From contig JBEEPJ010000123.1 of NCBI GenBank assembly GCA_041191165.1, positions 1 through 6,478 on the forward strand: 6,478 bases of DNA, in the 5' to 3' direction. Of this stretch, positions 5,793-6,478 are shown in pieces (position 1 is the first letter of the stretch; each line of letters begins with the position of its first letter). Below the pieces are notes generated by a model. It did not search any database, was not told where the DNA came from, and saw only the letters and a program-made list of their open reading frames with translations. The stretch comes from CAMCYM01 sp041191165 (GTDB taxonomy: Bacteria > Bacteroidota > Bacteroidia > Flavobacteriales_D > Sanyastnellaceae). The translations under genes and the position numbers were made by a program.

Positions 5793-6478
5793 ATGTCTGA
5801 TATTGCCTCGATGTGTGCCGCGGATGCGCGACCCCGGACTGGCTGGCGAGTAGCCTGCGGAATCGGTGTGAGTTGGGTGGTGGGTTTGGCCTGCATCCTA
5901 TTTCATCACAATGCGTTAGGCCAAATCACTTCCGTCACCTGGGAAGTCGACACCACGTTTTACGAACCTGCGCCGCTGCCCGGCTCTCTCCCCGGCAGTC
6001 CGCAATACAATTTCGATAGCAACGGTGCGCTCACGGGCTACACGACCTACAAGTTCTACGCGAATTTCACCAGTGCCACCGACCGCCTGAGCAGCGTATA
6101 CGCCCTTTCCACGGGCCCCAACATGCAGTTCAATGCGCCCTGCGGTTGCTACAATACGCCCACCTTTGGTCAGCTCTTCGGGGGACTCATCAACCCGATG
6201 TTCTTCACCTTGGTCCCGGAGTTGCGATACGACTCGTACATCACGATCGACAACACAAACGGGGAATCGATTGCCACCACGAACCCGCCCAACGGAACCA
6301 TCACCAACGGCACGGGTTTTTGTGGCACCAACATCATCGACGGGGCTTACTTCGTGACGGGCGGGGTGCAGGCGGGAGCGGACCTGAAAATCCTCGTCGC
6401 CCAGATGACGACCTGTGGCCCGATCACTTTCCACGCATGTTTCCAGGTCTTCGTCGGCGGAAACCAGGCGAACAGCCA
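5793..6478 (+). CDS. Secreted protein of unknown function, C-terminus beyond window
   Basis: The frame is open from the ATG to the window edge: 228 full codons with no stop. The N-terminus looks like a signal peptide. It has a basic stretch (RPRTGWR, 13-19), a hydrophobic core at about 20-37, then HHNALGQ, with probable cleavage between Gly43 and Gln44. The mature part is rich in Asn, Thr, Gly, Pro and aromatic residues, as expected for an extracellular beta-sandwich protein. Visible segments include GYTTYKFYANFTSATDRLSSVYA (82-104), with a hydrophobic strand-like pattern, and YDSYITID (146-153). Cysteines at 117, 119, 177, 208 and 216 could form disulfides after export. It resembles the N-terminal region of large surface or secreted proteins of Bacteroidota, which often end in a type IX secretion C-terminal domain; that end is not visible here. 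An internal ATG at 5811 (Met7) is an alternative start. No Shine-Dalgarno is seen. I do not recognise a specific family. Confidence 0.85.
   Translation, partial: MSDIASMCAADARPRTGWRVACGIGVSWVVGLACILFHHNALGQITSVTWEVDTTFYEPAPLPGSLPGSPQYNFDSNGALTGYTTYKFYANFTSATDRLSSVYALSTGPNMQFNAPCGCYNTPTFGQLFGGLINPMFFTLVPELRYDSYITIDNTNGESIATTNPPNGTITNGTGFCGTNIIDGAYFVTGGVQAGADLKILVAQMTTCGPITFHACFQVFVGGNQANS

Noticed and set aside
4834..5793. A 319-codon plus-strand open frame opposite the pseudouridine synthase
   Set aside because: It is rich in Pro, Arg, Gly and His without motifs, and runs antisense to a well-supported RluA-family gene.
5916..6434. A 172-codon minus-strand open frame opposite the secreted-protein gene
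   Set aside because: The plus-strand frame has a signal peptide, an uninterrupted reading frame to the edge and a plausible secreted composition. The minus frame has none of these.

Overview
The window looks like chromosomal DNA from a GC-rich member of the Bacteroidota, or a close relative such as Rhodothermota. Three things point there. The fused isobutyryl-CoA mutase has the long form with wording I associate with Bacteroidota. A TAnnTTTG promoter element sits just upstream of it. A divergent gene encodes a secreted Asn/Thr/Gly-rich beta-type protein whose signal peptide ends in a likely G|Q cleavage site. Shine-Dalgarno sequences are weak or absent before most genes, which also fits. The phylum assignment is an inference, and I cannot name a genus.

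Layout. Four genes lie head to tail on the minus strand. In transcription order they are: a TruC-like tRNA pseudouridine synthase (4900-5700, or 4900-5652 with a different start); a DUF3089 alpha/beta-hydrolase-like protein (3889-4890); the fused B12-dependent isobutyryl-CoA mutase IcmF (455-3832); and the first half of an EamA/DMT-family membrane transporter, cut by the window edge (1-455). The junctions are tight: 9 nt, 56 nt, and a one-base TGATG stop/start overlap. The 56-nt gap holds a TAnnTTTG element that may give icmF and the transporter their own promoter. On the plus strand, after a 92-nt divergent intergenic region, a signal-peptide-bearing secreted protein starts at 5793 and runs off the right edge.

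How the genes fit together. IcmF carries its cobalamin domain, its G-protein chaperone and its mutase catalytic domain in one chain. It interconverts isobutyryl-CoA and n-butyryl-CoA, linking branched-chain (valine-derived) and straight-chain acyl-CoA metabolism. The transporter is translationally coupled to it, so a metabolic connection is possible, but its substrate cannot be read from sequence. The pseudouridine synthase and the hydrolase have no obvious pathway link with IcmF; their proximity may be only co-transcription.

I found no RNA genes, insertion sequences, CRISPR arrays, integrase sites or long repeats. I found no clearly new system. The points most worth checking are the non-ATG start of the pseudouridine synthase, the IcmF insertion, the internal promoter candidate, the palindrome between the divergent genes, and the unidentified secreted protein.
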